A stretch of DNA of 64,000 nucleotides from Dryas octopetala. Lineage: Eukaryota > Streptophyta > Magnoliopsida > Rosales > Rosaceae. A program made the translations under genes and the position numbers. The DNA lies in contig OY992833.1 in NCBI GenBank assembly GCA_963921425.1, positions 32,660,698 to 32,724,697 on the forward strand. Direction: 5' to 3'. Shown here piece after piece: positions 63,555 to 64,000 of this stretch. The notes beneath the pieces were generated by a model. The model did no database searches. It saw only the letters and a program-made list of their open reading frames with translations, and was not told the origin of the DNA. How positions within the stretch are numbered: the stretch's first letter is position 1; each line of letters starts with the position of its first letter.

Positions 63555-64000
63555 CTGCAAGGTACGATAGAATTTAGCATGAGAATATCTAGTAAAAAGA
63601 AAAGAAACACTTATGCCAAAAAATTTATATGTTTGAAGCCTTGAATGACATTCCTCTCCAAGCTTAAAAGAAAAAATAGTAGGCCGAATGTGAGAGTAAA
63701 CATGTGCAATTACTGTTTGTGACAACAGATGATCTCATCAAGTAAGCTCTCCTCATGTCTCAATCATGTATCATAAGTTCAAATGTTCACGTCCATGCCT
63801 TCTTTACTTTTTTCTTTTCTTTATTCGACCCTAATGTAATGTACAAGTACAGCTAACCTTTTACTTTGAACCATATTATCGAAAAGATTTTTGAAGACTG
63901 ATATCATTAAAATATTAAATGACCACTTTTGTTTCCCAACTTGTTCCAGCCTTAATCTCTATTTTGGGCATGACATACTATACTATAAAGAAACGTAAAT
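63555..64000 (-). other. Intron of the SNF2-RING gene, running to the window edge
   Basis: The exon starting at 63554 has a clear acceptor (TACCTTGCAG). I did not find the preceding exon, which in the family ends near the DSRSQFK motif, in the remaining 446 bases. The ORF at 63249-63725 reads through the acceptor and is not the true frame upstream of it. Confidence 0.6.

Overview
The window is nuclear DNA of a flowering plant, most likely a eudicot. The genes carry many short AT-rich GT-AG introns, intergenic DNA is AT-rich and full of microsatellites and small transposons, and every protein recognised is closest in my memory to Arabidopsis-type plant proteins. There are no prokaryotic features and no organelle genome. 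I assign no species. All product names come from recalled family motifs, not from a search. Exon borders were placed by hand from GT/AG sites and reading-frame continuity.

Layout. At 1-308 (+) is the last exon of a TMEM53/DUF829-type hydrolase. At 1431-3725 (+) is a two-exon F-box/LRR protein. At 5331-6397 (-) is a four-exon GRAM/GEM-like protein. At 8234-10202 (-) is a three-exon plastid-type MurF ligase. At 11261-14989 (-) is an SRM1-type SHAQKYF MYB factor. After a repeat-rich 15-19.7 kb stretch comes a 21-exon SCY1-like pseudokinase (19778-28176, -; 799 aa). It is divergent to a six-EF-hand secretory-pathway protein (29019-32128, +). A small acidic intronless gene (32684-33166, -) follows, then TOM40 (33652-39653, -; 11 exons), PRMT6 (40897-47022, +; 13 exons), an intronless NEDD8/SUMO-type protease gene (50170-51459, +) and an intronless ASPG2-type aspartic protease (56054-57580, +). 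The right edge holds the C-terminal half of a SNF2-RING-helicase of the FRG/CHR28 type (60195-63554 and beyond, -).

These genes do not form a pathway. They are housekeeping and signalling genes: mitochondrial import, arginine methylation, tRNA/trafficking pseudokinase, chromatin remodelling and ubiquitin/NEDD8 turnover. From memory, TOM40, PRMT6 and ASPG2 are neighbours on Arabidopsis chromosome 3, so this part looks like conserved microsynteny.

The most interesting content is not a gene cluster but small mobile DNA. (i) A terminal-inverted-repeat element at 48364-49297 has its centre filled by a strand-asymmetric CCN/CAC triplet satellite; a degenerate relative may lie near 690-1050. (ii) At least six loci carry 10-32 bp oligo-T/oligo-A insertions flanked by exact 9-30 bp direct repeats, three sharing the tag TGGCC-A(n), which look like extremely 5'-truncated retrotransposition tails. 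(iii) A foldback MITE with a perfect 9-bp target duplication lies in an intron of the SNF2 gene. (iv) The NEDD8-protease-like gene has a long His/Asp-rich insertion between its catalytic Asp and Cys, and a four-codon-length upstream ORF whose stop overlaps the main start. No convincing new multi-gene system was found.
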